In this document: in pieces, positions 17,901 through 26,231 of the stretch
Layout of the letters: each line of letters starts with the position of its first letter
How positions within the stretch are numbered: position 1 is the stretch's first letter
Assembly: GCA_020850615.1 (NCBI GenBank)
Contig: JADZEI010000085.1
Coordinates: 62,001-126,000, forward strand
DNA: 64,000 nucleotides
Reading direction: 5' to 3'
Origin: Dehalococcoidia bacterium
Lineage (GTDB): Bacteria; Chloroflexota; Dehalococcoidia; Tepidiformales; Tepidiformaceae
The notes under the pieces: model-generated
Databases searched by the model: none
What the model was told of the DNA's origin: nothing
Seen by the model: only the letters and a program-made list of their open reading frames with translations
Made by a program: the position numbers and the translations under genes

Positions 17901-19275
17901 GGACGGTCGCGACCGACGTCATGGCGCAGCCGCACTGGGCGATGGTATCGCCGCACCAGTCGGGGCCGAACTCCGGGTCCTGCGCCCTGGCGTACTCCAC
18001 GTTGGCCCACTGCTCGTCGTTCTGGGCGAAGAAGGGCGCGCCGGTGCCGCCGCCGGGTGCGGGCTCGCTGACCTGGATCTCCGGCGGATCCTCGTCCTCC
18101 TCGTCCGACTTGTCGCACATGTGGACGCCGTCGTAGAGGGCTTCCGCGTTAGCGGGCGTCGCGTCGTTGTCGTCCGAAGGGATGAACAGGAGCGCAAGCG
18201 CGGCGAGCGCGGCGATGAGCGCGATGACGGCGAGTGCGGCGGGCCGCTTGATGCGCTCGAGCGGCGGCGCGATCGCGAGCTGGCCCTGCGTGGCCGCCTT
18301 GGGCAACGTGGGGTCGCTCGGCGTGGCGATCACCTGGAACGCCGAGGTAGCCGGCTTGCCGAACCACCGCTTCTTGTGCGGCCGCACCTCGAAGGGCACG
18401 GTTTCGCGCTCGCCGGGTTCGAGCTCGATGGCGGCGCGCTGGAACTCGTAGTGGAATGCCTCCTCGTCGTCGACGCCGGCGAGGGCGTAGTTGATGGTCG
18501 CATTGCCCTGGTTCTCGGCGAGCAGGGTGAAGTCGCGCTTGCCGCGGACCGGCTGCAGCGAGAGGCTCGTGCCCGCGAACGGCAGGACCGTGACCTTGCC
18601 GGCGGAGATGACCTCGCGGCCGGTTTCGCCCGAAAGGACGCTGACGGCGAAGTCGTAGTCGCCCGCCTTCGAGGCATAGGTGCGCGGCGGCTGGATGGCG
18701 ATGTCGATGGTGATCTCGGCGCCCGGGAGGAGCGGGAAACGCTGCGCGCTCATCCGCACCCACTCGGCCGGGATGCCGTCGACGCGGACGGTCACGTCAT
18801 CGACGATGCGGCCGCGGTTGGCGATCTCGAGGTGGCCCAGCCCGGGCTGCCCGCCGACTTCGATCGGTTCGAGCGGCGAGGCGAGGTGGACGCGCAGGGT
18901 CGTCGGCATGCCCGTTGGGGTCATTTCGTCCGCGAGCACGGCCGCGGGAGCGAACGCCTGCCCGGTGAGTGATGCGGGCGGGTCGAAGGCGGCGGGCACC
19001 TCGCCGAAGCGCAGGTCCTGGAGCCGCTCCACGAGGTAGCGGGTGTTCGGTTCGAGCCGCTGGCCGCCGATGAACGTGCCGCCCACGGAGCCGAGGTCCT
19101 CGACGAAGAGGTGGCCCGAGTCGACCGTGAGCCGGGCGTGGCGGCGGGCCACGCTCAGGTCGTCGAGCGTGATGCCGTTGCCGGCGCCGCGCCCAACGAT
19201 GACCGTGGGGAGGTCGAGCGGGAACTCGCGGGAGCTCCCGTCCGGGGTAGTGACCCGTAGTTGGCCGAACTTCAT
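14965..19275 (-). CDS. FHA domain - membrane segment - C39-like peptidase - Ig-like repeat protein
   Basis: A 1436-residue protein. Residues 1-95 are an FHA phosphothreonine-binding domain (VIVGRGAGNGITLDD, SVARRHARL, LGSVGGTFIGGQRL). Residues 120-340 are two beta-sandwich domains. One membrane helix follows at about 345-364, after K-R, which predicts an N-in topology. Residues 410-595 resemble peptidase C39-like domains: Cys450 in CGCAMTSVATVL, His555 in PGHWIAAVG and N-D at 570-571. A Thr/Ser/Pro-rich stretch (about 740-850) leads to Ig-like repeats (YSGDGTYGPSTSETV; YLGDSTFAASQSATT). It overlaps the ATPase start, so it is part of the eCIS transcript. It could anchor the apparatus and open the wall, but that is inference. 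Confidence 0.75.
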   Translation of the reverse strand: MKFGQLRVTTPDGSSREFPLDLPTVIVGRGAGNGITLDDLSVARRHARLTVDSGHLFVEDLGSVGGTFIGGQRLEPNTRYLVERLQDLRFGEVPAAFDPPASLTGQAFAPAAVLADEMTPTGMPTTLRVHLASPLEPIEVGGQPGLGHLEIANRGRIVDDVTVRVDGIPAEWVRMSAQRFPLLPGAEITIDIAIQPPRTYASKAGDYDFAVSVLSGETGREVISAGKVTVLPFAGTSLSLQPVRGKRDFTLLAENQGNATINYALAGVDDEEAFHYEFQRAAIELEPGERETVPFEVRPHKKRWFGKPATSAFQVIATPSDPTLPKAATQGQLAIAPPLERIKRPAALAVIALIAALAALALLFIPSDDNDATPANAEALYDGVHMCDKSDEEDEDPPEIQVSEPAPGGGTGAPFFAQNDEQWANVEYARAQDPEFGPDWCGDTIAQCGCAMTSVATVLALFEIVTMPDGSELSPETVNAWFNGQARKTDRGWVSQGYIYGDVIWTAANQLSAEIAETRPGTRTVRFAGIGTGSDDEVRSELRAGRPIVLEVPGHWIAAVGLDGDQILINDPFYRDRTTLDVYAGKVLSSVKFEPSSDLSAIVVTAPSDVRVRITDKEGRVVGTLNSGTPEEAEAAAQNGIPGATYDSKIAWRDPNCVESPPPAGAGVNQITLPGRAEDYKIEALDSDGGPAEFTLHSYDQDGGVTIKTEESNGPLVVEMEYDPADEAGPTTTTRTDVTPSPDAPRTSVTAQQGSSPSANASGTGTGSPGASASPTGSGTPSPTGTTPAGGTPTGTGTASPTGTTSPTGTASPGGTAPQAVNVACGTAYQQTPQLATVSCTAQVQGQYNSTRWSVNDLAYAAAAGQVAFTTTFTSNTTATIQMAACNGTLCTSSSRQVVVDFSAGGDGTVTPPPATATTPSGVTPVSTAPQNVGMVCSAQNVAGVGVVTCSVSATTPFTSVQWSAGGGSPSSGSTADSTFSTQRATSGTVSVSASACNGALCTPAPPQSVAVSVPTATATATPTSPPIVSTMLEMYLDSEVTPCYGGGSGFIPFWGMLSELDETPVVGGFIQLYMDGSPAGSTETNSGGSFFTDVVIPYPGAYSFWAQYSGDGTYGPSTSETVDLMIQWCGEGGGGSASTLSGVTLGVSPGDPPPLSDVTLVATLSPVTGEPFGLVDFYDGDTYLTSAFAFGDTASVTITLGPGPHSFWAYHWGTSYYFAAYSPELLVNPGLAPTSTLISLPYTSVMTDADCTYAYVEVSDAAATGTVELRLEANPTVIASGTISGGSAWIYFCGSAFPANPANYQLYASYLGDSTFAASQSATTAFTVQALSQTAVFADPSEGGSDYVYIYAYVIRPGFGSPQPQGTVAFTSDQDGDLGSATVFSGSAYLYDTILSAPAEGCTDHVITAFFTPDSGLFAPSNASITVTACFGGGG

Positions 19276-19317
19276 GCCTGGTGTCCGCGCCCCGTGTCTC
19301 GACTGGATTGGGATACG

Positions 19318-19323
19318 AGCATA
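19318..19323 (-). promoter_or_regulatory. Candidate -10 box upstream of the FHA-C39 gene
   Basis: TATGCT on the minus strand lies in the 91-base gap between the IPT/TIG gene and the FHA-C39 gene and would give a leader of roughly 36 bases. No convincing -35 is seen. This is the only promoter-like element before the ATPase-DUF4157-cap group, so these genes may start here or be read through from upstream. Confidence 0.25.
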
Positions 19324-19366
19324 CGCGTAAACCGAGTCGTCTTCACGCGCGTCGTACGCACGTGCT

Positions 19367-22300
19367 TTAACCGTCCTTCACGGTCCACTGCGTGCCTTCC
19401 GGCCCGGCAACGGCGACCCAGTAGACGAGCCCGCGGCGGAGCGTCGCGAAGTCATTGACCCCTTCGAGGCCAGTGCCGGCGGGGAAGTAGCCGAGCCAGA
19501 CGCCGTTTTCCGCGTCCCAGCGGAAGATGGCGAGGACGTTGCTGGTCACGTCCTTGCCGTCGGCGCCCTTGAGCGCCTCGCCGACGGCCGTGTCGGCGCC
19601 GGCCCAGGTGATCAGCGTCCATCGGAACGAGAGGTCGTAGGTGACGAGCTGGCCGGTCGGAGGTTCGCCGCCACCACCGCCGCCACCTGTGCCACCACCA
19701 CCGCCACCGGTGCCGCCGCTGCCCCCGCTCCCGGTGCCCTTGACATAGGTGAAGTTGTTCGCGATCTGGCTGGTCCCGTGCGGCGTGGTGACCGTGACGA
19801 AGGTCTCGCCGATGACGTTGGGCGGCGCCACGGCGGTGATGCTCGTGTCGTTGATGACCGTGCAGGAGGTCGCCGGGATGATCCCGAACATGACGCCGGC
19901 GGGGCACTGGGCTCCGCTGAGCCCCATGCCGGTGATGACGACCGTGACGTTGCCCGTGTTGGGCACGCTGTTGGGCGTGATCCCCGTGATGACCGGGGTC
20001 GCGCTGGTGTAGGCGAAGAGCGCGCCGGGCGCAGCGGGGCTCGTCATGCCGGTCGCCGGTTTCACCGTGATGTTCACCTGCCCCGCTTCCGCGCGTGGGG
20101 GCGAGATCGCGGTCATTTGCGTGGGCCCGTTGATGTTAAAGGATATGGCGGGCGTGTCGCCGAAGAGCACGCTGACGCCGACGGGCGATGCGGGGAAGTT
20201 CGTACCCGTGATGATGACGATGGTGCCGCCGGTGACCGGCCCCGTGTTCGGGTTCACGACCGTGACGATCGGCCCGTTGGTGTAGGTGTACGTGGGCTCC
20301 AGGGGCGGTTCGTTGACGCTGCATTCGTTATCGGTCAGGCCGTTCGCGTCGATGTCGACGCAGTTGGTGCGGATCTTAACGGGCACGGCGCCTTCGGCCG
20401 CGCGCGCGGGGACGACGACCTGGATTTCGAGCTGGCTGACGAAGACCAGCCCGGTCGCGAGCGTGGGCCCGAACCAGACCTCCGTGTTCGTGGTGAAGTT
20501 GAAGCCCTTGATGACGACGGTGTTGCCGCCAGCGGTCGGCCCTGCGTTGGGCTCGATCGCGTTCACCTTCGGGGCCGAGTAGTAGAAGTCGTCCGCGGGC
20601 GTGTTCGCCGTTGGCTGGCCCGCCACCGTGACGATGACGTCGACCCTGGCGCGGCCGCCGCTGGGCGGCGACACGGCGAGGATCTCGCCCTGGTTGATGA
20701 CGTTGACGAAGGGCGCGGTGACGCCGCCGAAGGTGACGATGGCCCCCGGCTGGAAGCCCTGGCCGTGGATGCGCACTTCCTGGCCGCCGGAGGGCGGACC
20801 GTAGGGCGGGTCCAGCCGTTCGATGAGCGGCCCCGAGGCGTAGCGGAACTGCGCCGCGGAGGTGAACTCGCTGCTGCCCGTGGCCGGGTGGACGACGGTG
20901 ATCTGCACGGTCGCGGGGCCGATCCATGCGGGCGAAGTTGCCCAGATTTCCGAGTCGCTGATTAGCTGGCAGGACTGCGCCAGCGTGCCCCCGAAGAACA
21001 CGCCGTCGTAGACCGGACCGATGCAGTCGGGCCCCTGGGCGAGCATGTTGAACCCCGACCCGAAGATCTTGACGAGCGTCCCGCCGGAGACGGGGCCGAC
21101 GGTGGGGCTGATGCTGTCGATGCGCGGCCCGCCCGTGTAGCGGAATTCGTTCGCCGGCGTGGCCGGGCTGTTGTTCACGGTCACGTTGACCAGCCCGGGA
21201 GGATGGACGATCGGCGGGTCCTCGGGCTTCGGCGGCGAGGTGACCTCGAGGGTGTTGGCATTGACAAAGGTGCAGCTCGCCGCCGCCACGCTGCCGAATT
21301 TCACAACGCCGGGAGCGCACGATGCCGCCGTGAAGTTCCGCCCGAAGAGACGCACGAACGTACCGCCATGAGCCGGCCCGGTGTGGGTGCTCATCTCGGT
21401 CACGACCTCGTCTTCCCAGTAGTAGAACTGGTCGTCGTAGCGCACGCGGCCATCCGCGAGGATCCTGGGCGGGGTAATCCGCGACAGCACGGAGAACTCC
21501 GGATACAGGTCCGGGTCAGCCGTGCTGAATCCCTGCGGGTACTGTGGCGCCTGGGGATCAACGATGCGCACCCGCACGTCGTATGCCCGTTCCTGGAGCG
21601 TGGTTGGTACGCGCACCCTGACTGTCGTGGGGCCAACCGCCGTGAGACGTCCCGGGGCGTCGGGATACACGTAGTACGGCGGTGGTGCGGGGAAGGGGCT
21701 CGTTGGCACACCGAGGCCCAGTGGCCAGAATTCGACGCGCAACAGACAACGTGCAGGGGGAGTGATCGCCGGTTGCTTATCCGGTGGAACCGGCGCGTCG
21801 TACCGCTCCCAGAGGTTGCCGTCACCGTCGTTGTCGACGAAGTCCGCGCCGTCGATGGCACGATATGGGAACCCGGGGGCATTACAAACGCCGCCAAGCG
21901 GGGTGAAGTGCTCACCGGTCAGTGTGATCTCCACGGTGTCGCCTACGACGTCACCGCCGCTCTGCGGTTCCACGGCGGTGGTCCATTCGCCAACGCCGGG
22001 CGCGGCTTCGATGCGGGGAGCGGTACTGCCGAGGACCTGAACCGGTGCCGAGCTGCGCGGGCCGATGGTGCCGCCGGCGACGCTGAGGATGGTGACGCGG
22101 AAGCCGGGGCCTTCGTAGCCTTCGCCGTTGGGGCCGAGTGTGCCCGTGGAGGGGATCGTGCCCGGGAAGAGCCACGCGCAGGAAAGTGCCCGCGTGTCGT
22201 ACGGGCGGTTGCAGTTGAGCATCTGGAAGGCGACGACGCCGTCCTGGGCGATGCCCGGGCCCGTCGGCAGCACGCCGGGGAGGATCGGGTTGTCGACCGC

Positions 22301-22801
22301 AGTTGGGATCGCGCTGCCCGCGCCGAACGTGAGCTCGATGATCACCGGGCGGAACTGCACTTCGGGCAGGTCGGGCGGCGGGTCCTCGCTCGCCGCCGGG
22401 TACTCCGGTTGGGGCGAAATAACCGTAGGTGCGTAATCCCAGCCGATGACGCCCCCGGAGAGCTGCACGCGCACCTTGATTTCGGCGCCGAGGTCGCCGG
22501 TGCGGCTCACGCGGAAGCGGAGCGGGTCGCCCTCTTCGACGCAGTATTCCTGCACGGGGAGCCCGGAGGGCTCACACGAGGAGTCGATCGCGGCGGCGTG
22601 ATAGGGAGCGGCGTTGGGCGGCTTGCCGATGAAATCGAGGTTGAAGCAGGAGCCGAGGCCGGGGAAGCACTCGTCCCCGGCGGCGATGGCGTCGTCCGTC
22701 GAGGACCGGGTCGCGGCGAGGAGCCCGACCGCCACGAAGGCGGCGAGCACTGCCCAGCGCGCCCAACGCCTGGGCCGGGCCCGGTGATTCGCGAAGGCCA
22801 T
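19367..22801 (-). CDS. Secreted IPT/TIG-repeat surface protein
   Basis: A 1144-residue protein. The ATG at 22801 is preferred because AGAAGGGG precedes it and a signal sequence follows at once (basic RARPRRWARWA, then AVLAAFVAVGLLAA). About six IPT/TIG domains run from residue 467 to 1010, each opening with a pattern such as ISPTVGPVSGGT or NPNTGPVTGGT. A Gly-rich linker (about 1020-1050) leads to a 90-residue Trp-rich C-terminal domain (TYDLSFRWTLITWAG ... RGLVYWVAVAG). I recall that domain at the ends of exported Chloroflexi proteins. It would be extracellular and adhesive. It lies just upstream of the eCIS genes on the same strand, but a functional link is only suggested by position. Confidence 0.8.
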   Translation of the reverse strand: MAFANHRARPRRWARWAVLAAFVAVGLLAATRSSTDDAIAAGDECFPGLGSCFNLDFIGKPPNAAPYHAAAIDSSCEPSGLPVQEYCVEEGDPLRFRVSRTGDLGAEIKVRVQLSGGVIGWDYAPTVISPQPEYPAASEDPPPDLPEVQFRPVIIELTFGAGSAIPTAVDNPILPGVLPTGPGIAQDGVVAFQMLNCNRPYDTRALSCAWLFPGTIPSTGTLGPNGEGYEGPGFRVTILSVAGGTIGPRSSAPVQVLGSTAPRIEAAPGVGEWTTAVEPQSGGDVVGDTVEITLTGEHFTPLGGVCNAPGFPYRAIDGADFVDNDGDGNLWERYDAPVPPDKQPAITPPARCLLRVEFWPLGLGVPTSPFPAPPPYYVYPDAPGRLTAVGPTTVRVRVPTTLQERAYDVRVRIVDPQAPQYPQGFSTADPDLYPEFSVLSRITPPRILADGRVRYDDQFYYWEDEVVTEMSTHTGPAHGGTFVRLFGRNFTAASCAPGVVKFGSVAAASCTFVNANTLEVTSPPKPEDPPIVHPPGLVNVTVNNSPATPANEFRYTGGPRIDSISPTVGPVSGGTLVKIFGSGFNMLAQGPDCIGPVYDGVFFGGTLAQSCQLISDSEIWATSPAWIGPATVQITVVHPATGSSEFTSAAQFRYASGPLIERLDPPYGPPSGGQEVRIHGQGFQPGAIVTFGGVTAPFVNVINQGEILAVSPPSGGRARVDVIVTVAGQPTANTPADDFYYSAPKVNAIEPNAGPTAGGNTVVIKGFNFTTNTEVWFGPTLATGLVFVSQLEIQVVVPARAAEGAVPVKIRTNCVDIDANGLTDNECSVNEPPLEPTYTYTNGPIVTVVNPNTGPVTGGTIVIITGTNFPASPVGVSVLFGDTPAISFNINGPTQMTAISPPRAEAGQVNITVKPATGMTSPAAPGALFAYTSATPVITGITPNSVPNTGNVTVVITGMGLSGAQCPAGVMFGIIPATSCTVINDTSITAVAPPNVIGETFVTVTTPHGTSQIANNFTYVKGTGSGGSGGTGGGGGGTGGGGGGGEPPTGQLVTYDLSFRWTLITWAGADTAVGEALKGADGKDVTSNVLAIFRWDAENGVWLGYFPAGTGLEGVNDFATLRRGLVYWVAVAGPEGTQWTVKDG

Positions 22802-23061
22802 GAACGCCCCTTCTGCCAGGTTCCGCCGGGTCGCTCGGCGAAAGCGGCCGGCGCTGCCCACGTCGGAAGGCGCGAATGGGCCGTGGGCGGCGGCTCGCGC
22901 GGTTTGCCGTGAGGGCGGCAGGCGCGCATGTTACCCAACCGGCGACGCGCCTGTCCCCCATGCGATTGCCATAAACCCTATCGCTGGATGAAGGATCCGC
23001 TTCCCGCCGGGCAACTCGCCTTAACGCTGCGACAGCGCATGGCCCCGGGGCATTGCAGCTA

Positions 23062-24030
23062 TCAGTTAATCCCGTGGCGGATCGCGCAGTTGTACCAGCC
23101 GCCCGTGCCGCCGAAGTGTCCGCGGACGGTGCGCAGCCAGAGCGCGGTCCGGAGGTTCACCACCGGGTCGAAGCGCTTCGCGAAGTCCTCACCGGCGTTT
23201 TCGAAGTGGTAGCTGCCGTTGAGCTGGGCCAGGCCGTAGCTGCCGCCGTGGGGGTCGCTGGTGTTATGGGCCATCGTGTCGAGGCCGGATTCACACATAA
23301 CGATCAGGCGCATCTCCGGCCACCAGCCGGGCTCCATCGGCCAGCCGGCTTCGAGCGCGGCCTGGTCGAGCTGCTGCGGCGTGAGGTACCGGTTCCCGTT
23401 CAGCGGTGCCGGGTCCGGCACGTAGCCACCGCTCGCCGCGGTGCGTGCGAGCGTGGTGCGCGTCGCCTCCGGGGGCATGGCCGCCGCCTTCAGGCAGGCG
23501 TTCTCCTGGGTCACCTCCAGCGGGGGCGCGACGGCGGGCACCGACCACGGCCGCCGGTTCCCGGCGCGGAAGGTCGCGCCGACCTGGTCGTTGTAGGCGA
23601 CCATCTGCCGTTCGTATTCCTGGACGATGGCGGCGAGCTGGAGCTCTTCCGAGGGGCGGCTGAGCCCGGTGCTCGCCGCGACGAGGAGTTGCTGCCCGCA
23701 GACACGGATGGCGGTGGCGCGCATCCCGGCGAGCGCGGGTTCGACGAATCCCCACTCGGGCGGGAGCTCGTTTTCGTGCATGACCACGCGGGCTGCGGGC
23801 TCGGCCTCGTTGGTGAACCGGCCGGCCGCGAGGCTGGCAACCGCGAATATGGCGATGGCGGCGGCGACCAGCACACCGGTCGCGGTGGCGTGCAGTCGCA
23901 GGTGTCCATTCCGTCGTCGTCGGGCCAGGGGTGAACTCCAGGCGGGGCGCCGCGGTGAGATTCTACGCCATTGCGCGCTTCGAGTCGGAATCGTGGTGGC
24001 ACCGTAGTGTGCGGCGGGTTTGAGGTCCAA
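23062..24030 (-). CDS. Membrane-anchored lytic transglycosylase-like protein
   Basis: About 322 residues. A basic stretch (ARRRRNGHLRL) and a hydrophobic segment (GVLVAAAIAIFAVASLAAG, about residues 51-70) make a signal anchor. The C-terminal 90 residues resemble the lysozyme-like SLT fold: MRLIVMCESGLDTMAHN carries the catalytic-type Glu in C-E-S, followed by GGSYGLAQLNGSYHF and a final W-Y-N-C. This would cut or bind peptidoglycan. The start is uncertain: the longest reading uses TTG at 24030 without a ribosome-binding site, and no ATG precedes the anchor. Placement beside the eCIS genes suits a role in passing the wall, but it may be independent. Confidence 0.72.
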   Translation of the reverse strand: MDLKPAAHYGATTIPTRSAQWRRISPRRPAWSSPLARRRRNGHLRLHATATGVLVAAAIAIFAVASLAAGRFTNEAEPAARVVMHENELPPEWGFVEPALAGMRATAIRVCGQQLLVAASTGLSRPSEELQLAAIVQEYERQMVAYNDQVGATFRAGNRRPWSVPAVAPPLEVTQENACLKAAAMPPEATRTTLARTAASGGYVPDPAPLNGNRYLTPQQLDQAALEAGWPMEPGWWPEMRLIVMCESGLDTMAHNTSDPHGGSYGLAQLNGSYHFENAGEDFAKRFDPVVNLRTALWLRTVRGHFGGTGGWYNCAIRHGIN

Positions 24031-24187
24031 GGGTGGGCCCGTTCACACACCAGGGGATCGAACCACGGGAAGGCTCCAGGATTGACATAGACGGGAACGC
24101 AGGATTGTCGCCATTGCATGTGCGAAACGCGTCCGGCGATGCATCGCGGGGGGCGCGGGAGCGGGAGCGCGGCCGGGCACCGCCTGC

Positions 24188-24193
24188 TAGGAT
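24188..24193 (+). promoter_or_regulatory. Candidate extended -10 for the LLM oxidoreductase gene
   Basis: TGC TAGGAT is an extended -10 box 30 bases before the GTG at 24224. The 193-base divergent gap (24031-24223) also holds a TTGACA at 24082-24087, but its spacing to any good -10 is poor. Nothing else is evident in the gap. Confidence 0.35.
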
Positions 24194-24223
24194 GCCGCGA
24201 AAACGCGGGACAGGCAGGCAGCT

Positions 24224-25276
24224 GTGGCCACACCACTCGAGATCTGGTCGAACGGCGCGGGCGTGCCGAAAGCATTCGCGCGCCGCGCAGCGCAGCTGGA
24301 GCAGGCGGGGTTCGACGGCGTCACCGTCGTCGATTCGCAGAACCTGGCCGGGGACTGCTACGTCGCGCTGGCGCTGGCAGCACACGCGACTGAGCGGATC
24401 CGGCTCGCAACCGGCGTCACGAACCCGTTCACGCGCCACGCGGCCGTGACGGCGTCGGCGATCGCCACCGTACAGGCGGAATCGAACGGGCGGGCGATGC
24501 TCGGCATCGGGCGGGGAGACTCGGCGCTGGCACACCTGGGCCATGCGCCGGTGGGCGTGCCCGCCTTCGAGACGTACATCCGTGATTTGCAGACGTACCT
24601 TCGCGGCGAGGAGGTGCCGTTCGCGGGCGGGGACCTGGAGAAGCTGCGACTGGCCGGCGAGCCAACCGGCAGCCGCATCGCCTGGCTGCGGGCGAGCGTG
24701 CCGAAGGTGCCGGTCGACGTTGCCGCGACGGGGCCGAAGGTCATCGCCGCGGCTGCCCGCCACGCCGACCGGATCACGTTCGCGGTGGGCGCGGATGTCG
24801 AGCGGATCCGGTGGGGGATGGAGGTGGCCCGCGGGGCGCGGAAGCAGGCCGGGCTCGACCCGGAGATGCCGTTCGGGGCCTATGTCACGGTCATCGTCCA
24901 CGACGACCCGGCGGTGGCGAAGCGGCTGGGGGAAGGCGGCGTGGCGCTGTTCGCGCGGTTCTCGGCGATGCACGGCCACGCGGTCGGCCCGGTCTCGGAT
25001 GCGGACCGGCGCCAGCTCGAGACCATCCACGACGCATACGACATGAACCACCACGCGCAGGCGGGCAGCCAGCAGGCCGCGACGATCGGGCTCGATTTCG
25101 CGGAGCGGTTCGCCATCCTGGGGCCGGTGGACCACTGCATCGCGCGGCTGCGGGAGCTCGTCGCGCTGGGCCTCGACCGGCTGGTCATCGTCGGCCCATC
25201 GATCGGCGCCGACCGCGCGGAGGCGGCCGCCGCCGAGGAGCGGTTCGTCGAGCAGGTGATGCCGGCCCTGCGCTGA
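24224..25276 (+). CDS. LLM-class (luciferase-like) F420/flavin-dependent oxidoreductase
   Basis: A 350-residue TIM-barrel enzyme of the luciferase-like monooxygenase superfamily. Features are an N-terminal EIWSNGAGVPKAFARRA strand-helix, the GFDGVTVVDSQNL segment, RIRLATGVTNPFTRH, the GRAMLGIGRGDSALAHLG loop and KVPVDVAATGPKVI. The pattern is closest to F420-dependent enzymes related to methylenetetrahydromethanopterin reductase rather than to bacterial luciferase. The substrate cannot be assigned. The GTG start has a weak AGGCAGG upstream. It is a single gene transcribed away from the eCIS block and converges with the unknown operon that follows. Confidence 0.85.
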   Translation: MATPLEIWSNGAGVPKAFARRAAQLEQAGFDGVTVVDSQNLAGDCYVALALAAHATERIRLATGVTNPFTRHAAVTASAIATVQAESNGRAMLGIGRGDSALAHLGHAPVGVPAFETYIRDLQTYLRGEEVPFAGGDLEKLRLAGEPTGSRIAWLRASVPKVPVDVAATGPKVIAAAARHADRITFAVGADVERIRWGMEVARGARKQAGLDPEMPFGAYVTVIVHDDPAVAKRLGEGGVALFARFSAMHGHAVGPVSDADRRQLETIHDAYDMNHHAQAGSQQAATIGLDFAERFAILGPVDHCIARLRELVALGLDRLVIVGPSIGADRAEAAAAEERFVEQVMPALR

Positions 25277-25289
25277 GGGCCGGCGCCGG

Positions 25290-26102
25290 TCACTTCACCG
25301 GCTGGTAGAGGCGCTGGGCCCGGCGGGAGACGTACTCGGGGTCGAGCGGGACGTCCCAGAGGCTCCAGGCGCCCTTCTCCCACTGCTCCTTGAAGATGCC
25401 CCACTGGCTGAAGCGCAGCCGCCGGCGTTCGGCGAGCGCGCGCTGCACCGGCCACTGGAGCTCCTCCAGCGGGGCCGCCGGGAGGGGCGGGCTGCCGCCG
25501 TAGTGGCCCTCCTGCGGCCGAAGCTCGCGGTTGAGCTCCCGCTGCATGGCCCAGATGACGAGCTTGACGTGCTCGTCCGTGACCGGGGCGATGCCGGAAT
25601 CGATGCCGGGGTAGTAGGACTCCGGGTTGTCGAGCGTGTCGAGCGCCTCCCGGATGTCCTCGTTGATCTCGTCGCCGAGGTCCTGGAGGGCGGGCGGCAG
25701 GTCGGGGTCCCGGGCGGACCACTGCGGGCTTTCGGGGAGCTCCGTGAGCAGCGGTTTCGGCTGCCCGAGCCGCAGCGGGAGCGCCGAGAGCGCCTCGCGG
25801 ATGGCACTGTGCGCGTCGTCGTTCGCGACGGTTTCGTACAGCTCGAGGTAGGTGAGCGGCCGCCCGGGCGTGATGAAAGCCTGGTGCGATTCGCGCAGGG
25901 CGACCGCACCGGTTGCCGGGTCGACGCAGTGGACGAGCGTGGCGAACACGCGGAGCCGGCGGCCCGGGCTGGGGTCCACGCGGCTGGGGTCGAAGGAGCC
26001 AACTTCGCGGCCGGCGAGTGGCACGAAGGCCACGGGCTGGGTCGCCGACGGGTGGGCGAATCCTGCGTCGAACCAGAGGCCTGCCATATCAGGGTTCCAC
26101 AT
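25290..26102 (-). CDS. Protein of unknown function (270 aa)
   Basis: No family recognised. It is soluble, with no signal or membrane segment. The N-terminal 110 residues look like a beta-rich domain (LRVFATLVHCVDPATGAVAL ... RPLTYLELYETVAND). The middle is acidic and helical (DLGDEINEDIREALDTLDN), and the C-terminus is rich in Arg and Trp (RRRLRFSQWGIFKEQW). It is the last gene of a tight four-gene minus-strand block. The ATG at 26102 overlaps the preceding 46-residue gene; a second ATG at 26087 follows that gene's stop directly (TGATATG), so translation is probably coupled and either start is possible. Confidence 0.6.
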   Translation of the reverse strand: MWNPDMAGLWFDAGFAHPSATQPVAFVPLAGREVGSFDPSRVDPSPGRRLRVFATLVHCVDPATGAVALRESHQAFITPGRPLTYLELYETVANDDAHSAIREALSALPLRLGQPKPLLTELPESPQWSARDPDLPPALQDLGDEINEDIREALDTLDNPESYYPGIDSGIAPVTDEHVKLVIWAMQRELNRELRPQEGHYGGSPPLPAAPLEELQWPVQRALAERRRLRFSQWGIFKEQWEKGAWSLWDVPLDPEYVSRRAQRLYQPVK

Positions 26103-26229
26103 CCGGTGAAGCGCCTTCGCGGCGCTGCTGCGGGCATATGCGTGCCGGGTCGGTGTAGCGCTCGGGCCATGGGGTGGTCGCGGGCTCGGTCGTGGGGGTG
26201 ATCGTTGGGGTCACCGTGGGTGCAGGCAT
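26089..26229 (-). CDS. Small Thr/Pro-rich protein (46 aa), unknown
   Basis: An open frame of 46 codons with an excellent ribosome-binding site: GGAGG seven bases before the ATG at 26229, inside GGAGGTTAGGCATG, where TAG is also the stop of the upstream gene. The first 20 residues are Thr/Pro repeats (PAPTVTPTITPTTEP), the remainder is basic and polar. The stop overlaps the next gene. No homologue recognised. The spacing and ribosome-binding site make it a likely real gene, too short for many gene callers. Confidence 0.6.
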   Translation of the reverse strand: MPAPTVTPTITPTTEPATTPWPERYTDPARICPQQRREGASPDVEP

Positions 26230-26231
26230 GC

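Noticed and set aside
15640-18972. Plus-strand open frames opposite the FHA-C39 gene
   Set aside because: They lack ribosome-binding sites and domains, and the minus-strand protein has clear motifs throughout.
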